The notes under the pieces were generated by a model. It had not been told where the DNA came from, searched no databases, and worked only from the letters and a program-made list of their open reading frames with translations. The position numbers and the translations under genes were made by a program. Below are positions 53,559 through 56,262 of a DNA stretch of 56,262 nt, one piece after another; position 1 is the stretch's first letter; every line of letters starts with the position of its first letter. The DNA comes from VGCC01 sp040381195 (GTDB lineage Bacteria; Actinomycetota; Actinomycetes; S36-B12). Where the stretch lies: NCBI GenBank assembly GCA_040381195.1, contig JBEIHR010000002.1, positions 1 to 56,262 on the forward strand. The letters run 5' to 3'.

Positions 53559-54518
53559 ATGGCAGATGTCCTCGTTCTCGTGGAGCAATTCGGTGGTCAG
53601 GTGAAGAAGGCCACCGCGGAACTCTTGACCGCTGCGCGGAGACTCGGGTCACCCGTGGCCGTGTGGATCGGCCCCGGATGCGACGACGGCGCGATGGCGA
53701 CACTCGCGGAATTCGGCGCAACCGAAGTGCTGGTTGCCGATGCGCCGCAGTACACCGACCACTCGGTCGCACCCATCGCCGACGTCCTCGCCGCACTCGT
53801 GGCCCAGCGGTCGCCGGCCGCGGTGCTCGTGGCCTCCAGTGCCACCGGCAAAGAGGCGGCAGGCCGCCTGGCCATCAAAACGAACAGCGGAATCATTACC
53901 GACGCCGTCGACATAGCCGCGGATGGAACCGCCACCCAGAGCGTCTTCGGTGGTTCCACCATCGTGCACTCCCGCGTCACGCAGGGAACGCCCATCATCA
54001 CCGTCCGGGTGAATTCGATCGCACCGGAGCCGCAGGTGAGCACGCCAACGCGCAGCACGATCGACGTGCCGGTCAGCGATACCTCGACCACGACGCGCGT
54101 CACCGAGCGAACCGAGGCCACCAAGGGTGGTCGGCCAGAGCTCGCCGAGGCAGCCGTCGTGGTGTCGGGTGGGCGCGGCGTCGGGTCGGCGGACGGATTC
54201 GGCGTCATCGAGGCGCTGGCCGATTCGCTGGGGGCCGCGGTGGGCGCCTCACGCGCTGCGACGGACGCCGGGTGGTACCCGCATACCCATCAGGTCGGGC
54301 AGACGGGCAAGACCGTGTCTCCCCAGCTCTACATCGCGAACGGCATCTCCGGTGCCATCCAGCATCGCGCGGGGATGCAGACCTCGAAGACCATCGTGGT
54401 GGTCAATAAGGACCCCGAGGCGCCCATCTTCGAACTCGCCGATTTCGGAGTCGTGGGGGACCTCTTCGAGGTCGTCCCACAGCTCACCGAGGAGATCAAG
54501 AAGCGCGCGGGCGCGTGA
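53559..54518 (+). CDS. etfA: Electron transfer flavoprotein subunit alpha
   Basis: FAD-binding ETF subunit, 319 residues. The C-terminal FAD site shows VVSGGRGVGS, GWYPHTHQVGQTGKTVSPQLYI and ISGAIQHRAGMQ. ATG 53559 follows TAAGGAG; a longer frame lies inside etfB. The pair sits between the glycosyl-modification genes and the cysteine desulfurase, as in mycobacteria. Confidence 0.95.
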   Translation: MADVLVLVEQFGGQVKKATAELLTAARRLGSPVAVWIGPGCDDGAMATLAEFGATEVLVADAPQYTDHSVAPIADVLAALVAQRSPAAVLVASSATGKEAAGRLAIKTNSGIITDAVDIAADGTATQSVFGGSTIVHSRVTQGTPIITVRVNSIAPEPQVSTPTRSTIDVPVSDTSTTTRVTERTEATKGGRPELAEAAVVVSGGRGVGSADGFGVIEALADSLGAAVGASRAATDAGWYPHTHQVGQTGKTVSPQLYIANGISGAIQHRAGMQTSKTIVVVNKDPEAPIFELADFGVVGDLFEVVPQLTEEIKKRAGA

Positions 54519-54521
54519 CCC

Positions 54522-54527
54522 TACGAT
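54522..54527 (+). promoter_or_regulatory. Candidate -10 box of the leaderless cysteine desulfurase mRNA
   Basis: TACGAT lies six bases before ATG 54534 (three before GTG 54531). Confidence 0.5.
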
Positions 54528-54533
54528 GACGTG

Positions 54534-55727
54534 ATGCTCGACGGTCGCGTCTACGCGGATCACGCCGCGACCTCGCCCATGCTTCCCGAAGTTCGGGACG
54601 CATGGACCACCGCGTCTCGAGTGGCCGGTAACCCGTCGTCGCTCCATGCCAGCGGACGTGCAGCACGACGCATCGTCGAGGAAGCACGGGAGTCCATCGC
54701 TGCGGCTCTCCATGCTCGCCCCTCGTCGGTCATCTTCACGTCGGGGGGAACCGAGGCAGACAACCTCGCGGTCAAGGGTCTCTTCTGGGCAGCGCGCGAT
54801 CGTGGCGATGCCCCGCGCGTCCTGGCCTCGTCCATCGAGCACCACGCCGTGCTGGACCCCGTGGAGTGGTTGGCAAAGCACGAGGGTGCGGATGTCACCT
54901 GGATCCCGGTGGATAGCCGTGGGCTCGTCGATCCTGCCTGGATCGCAGAGCGCCTCGACAGGCTCGGGGGAGATGCGGCTCTGTGCACCGTGATGTGGGC
55001 GAACAACGAGATCGGAAGCATCCAACCCGTCCAGGACATCGCGCGTATCTGTCGAGATGCAGGAGTCCCGTTCCACACCGATGCCGTCCAGGTCCTGGGC
55101 CAGGTGCCGATCGACATCACGGCGTTGGGTGCATCCGCGGTCACCATCAGCAGCCACAAGGTCGGGGGGCCGGTCGGCATCGGGGCCCTCATCATCGACA
55201 TCGCCGAGCAATTCACCCCGGTCGTCCATGGTGGGGGTCAGGAACGAGAGATCCGTTCCGGGACTTTGGACTGCGCTCTCGCGTCGGGCTTCGCCGCCGC
55301 GGTCGAGAGTGCGGTCACATCGCAACACAGTCATGCCGAACGAATGCGTGCGCTCCAGGAGTCACTGATCACCGGTGTTCGCTCCGCCGTGCCCGATGCC
55401 ATCCTCAATGGAGGAGAGGGCGTGATGCGGCTCCCGGGCAATGTGCATTTCACCTTCCCGGGATGCGAGGGTGATGCACTTCTCATGCTCCTGGATGCCG
55501 CAGGCATCGACTGCTCCACCGGATCTGCCTGCACCGCGGGGATTCCGGAGCCGAGCCACGTCCTCCTCGCGACAGGAGTGCCCGATTCCCTCGCTCGGTC
55601 ATCACTGCGCTTCAGTCTCGGACGCACCTCAAGCGACGAGGACGTTTCACGAATCGTCGCTGCGCTCCCGGCCGCGGTGGATCGTGCCAAGCGCGCGGGA
55701 TCGTCGACTCGGAGTAGTGCCGGATGA
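54534..55727 (+). CDS. iscS: Cysteine desulfurase (NifS/IscS family)
   Basis: PLP enzyme taking sulfur from cysteine, 397 residues. Family motifs: YADHAATSPM, FTSGGTEADNLAVKG, the cofactor Lys in ISSHKVGGPVGIGAL, GGGQEREIRSGT and the active-site Cys in CSTGSACTAG. It overlaps mnmA by ATGA, so it most likely feeds sulfur to the tRNA thiolase. ATG 54534 is preferred over GTG 54531 for its spacing from the -10 box. Confidence 0.94.
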   Translation: MLDGRVYADHAATSPMLPEVRDAWTTASRVAGNPSSLHASGRAARRIVEEARESIAAALHARPSSVIFTSGGTEADNLAVKGLFWAARDRGDAPRVLASSIEHHAVLDPVEWLAKHEGADVTWIPVDSRGLVDPAWIAERLDRLGGDAALCTVMWANNEIGSIQPVQDIARICRDAGVPFHTDAVQVLGQVPIDITALGASAVTISSHKVGGPVGIGALIIDIAEQFTPVVHGGGQEREIRSGTLDCALASGFAAAVESAVTSQHSHAERMRALQESLITGVRSAVPDAILNGGEGVMRLPGNVHFTFPGCEGDALLMLLDAAGIDCSTGSACTAGIPEPSHVLLATGVPDSLARSSLRFSLGRTSSDEDVSRIVAALPAAVDRAKRAGSSTRSSAG

Positions 55728-56262
55728 AGCTCATCGCCGCGCTGAGCGGCGGGGTCGATTCCTCGGTAGCTGCCGCACGCGCACTCGACGATGGACACGA
55801 TGTGGTCGGGGTGCACCTGGCCCTGGCACGAAAGTCGGCGGGTGGACGCGAGCGCGGGTGCTGCACTCTTGATGATGCTCGGGATGCACGTCGTGTCGCA
55901 GATATCTTGGGCATCCCCTTCTACGTATGGGACTTCGCCGAGAGATTCCGGGAAACCGTCATGGCCGATTTCCTCGATGAGTACAGCGCCGGCCGTACCC
56001 CGAATCCCTGTCTTCGCTGTAACGAGCACATCAAGTTCAGTGCCGTCCTCGACAGGGCTCACGCTCTGGGGTTCGATGGAATCGTCACGGGGCACTACGC
56101 CCGCATCGAACACAGCGAGCGCGGACCCGAGTTGTTCCGTGCCAGTGATCCTTCCAAGGATCAGTCCTACGTTCTGGCCGTCGTCCCCCGCAGCAAACTG
56201 GCCGCGGCGCACTTTCCACTCGGGCGTGACCATAAGGCGGATGTGCGATTGGAAGCAGCGGC
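55724..56262 (+). CDS. mnmA: tRNA-specific 2-thiouridylase MnmA, 3' end outside window
   Basis: Adds the 2-thio group to U34 of Lys, Glu and Gln tRNAs. The first 179 codons are visible. PP-loop SGGVDSSVAAA at residues 8-18, GCCTLDDARDARRVAD, and the first catalytic Cys in PNPCLRCNEHIKF; the second Cys would lie beyond the end. Its ATG overlaps the desulfurase stop. Confidence 0.96.
   Translation, partial: MKLIAALSGGVDSSVAAARALDDGHDVVGVHLALARKSAGGRERGCCTLDDARDARRVADILGIPFYVWDFAERFRETVMADFLDEYSAGRTPNPCLRCNEHIKFSAVLDRAHALGFDGIVTGHYARIEHSERGPELFRASDPSKDQSYVLAVVPRSKLAAAHFPLGRDHKADVRLEAA

Noticed and set aside
51662..53560. A 632-codon open frame opposite the GT4, acyltransferase and etfB genes
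   Set aside because: It spans three real genes on the other strand and shows only codon-complement composition.

Overview
The window is a stretch of high-GC chromosome from a member of the Actinomycetia. Several features point there: the 2-oxoglutarate decarboxylase is the actinobacterial fused E2-E1 form (kgd), mismatch repair is represented by NucS, MurA carries Asp where most bacteria have the fosfomycin-target Cys, and the order rho-rpmE-prfA-prmC-tsaC-glyA-wecA-atp operon is the actinobacterial one. Start codons are often GTG, and many genes look leaderless. I cannot name the order with confidence; an uncultured aquatic or Nanopelagicales-like lineage is only a guess. There is no rRNA, IS element, prophage or CRISPR. 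This is dense core chromosome: all nine convergent gene pairs overlap at their stop codons and many same-strand pairs share ATGA.

Layout. 1-10 kb: kgd (3' end outside the window), an SDR oxidoreductase, a secreted L,D-transpeptidase, a thioesterase, a membrane-anchored lytic transglycosylase, a P-loop GTPase with a small membrane protein, a PAC2 protein and a secreted alpha/beta hydrolase. 9.8-10.25 kb is a gene-free stretch that folds, on the minus strand, into a chain of GNRA-capped hairpins and looks like an unassigned structured RNA. 10.2-13.8 kb: tgt and the queuosine-precursor transporter yhhQ, tRNA-Arg(CCG), a YihY/BrkB membrane protein and a cold-shock protein. 13.8-20.2 kb: argS, lysA, hom, thrC, thrB (aspartate-family amino acids). 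20.3-27.6 kb: rho, rpmE, prfA, prmC, a divergent tsaC, glyA, wecA. 27.6-35.4 kb: the complete F1Fo ATP synthase operon (two small atpI/atpZ-like genes, then atpB-E-F-H-A-G-D-C).

35.3-42.2 kb: a two-TM protein, PduO-type cobalamin adenosyltransferase, murA, a DUF2007-like protein, nucS, a zinc-ribbon-like small protein, an alpha/beta hydrolase, methylmalonyl-CoA epimerase, meaB, and a thioredoxin-fold YbbN-like gene broken by a one-base homopolymer difference. 42.2-49.1 kb: glycogen genes glgB, glgP and glgX. 49.2-56.3 kb: enoyl-CoA hydratase, SAM methyltransferase, GT4 glycosyltransferase, hexapeptide-repeat acyltransferase, etfB, etfA, a cysteine desulfurase and mnmA (cut by the window end). 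The methyltransferase-GT4-acyltransferase trio beside etfBA resembles the mycobacterial methylglucose lipopolysaccharide (MGLP) region, without its GH57 branching enzyme.

How it fits together: glgB/glgP/glgX and the GT4 make and recycle alpha-1,4-glucan; the cobalamin adenosyltransferase, epimerase and MeaB all serve methylmalonyl-CoA mutase (not in the window); Tgt plus YhhQ indicate queuosine salvage; the cysteine desulfurase and MnmA form a tRNA thiolation pair. The most unusual observations are the structured RNA at 9.87-10.11 kb, the repeated TA[C/G]NNT-N6/7-RTG start arrangement that predicts leaderless mRNAs, the uniform 4- or 11-base convergent overlaps, the MGLP-like trio, a TsaC without its Ser-x-Asn motif, and an inverted repeat abutting the glgP promoter.
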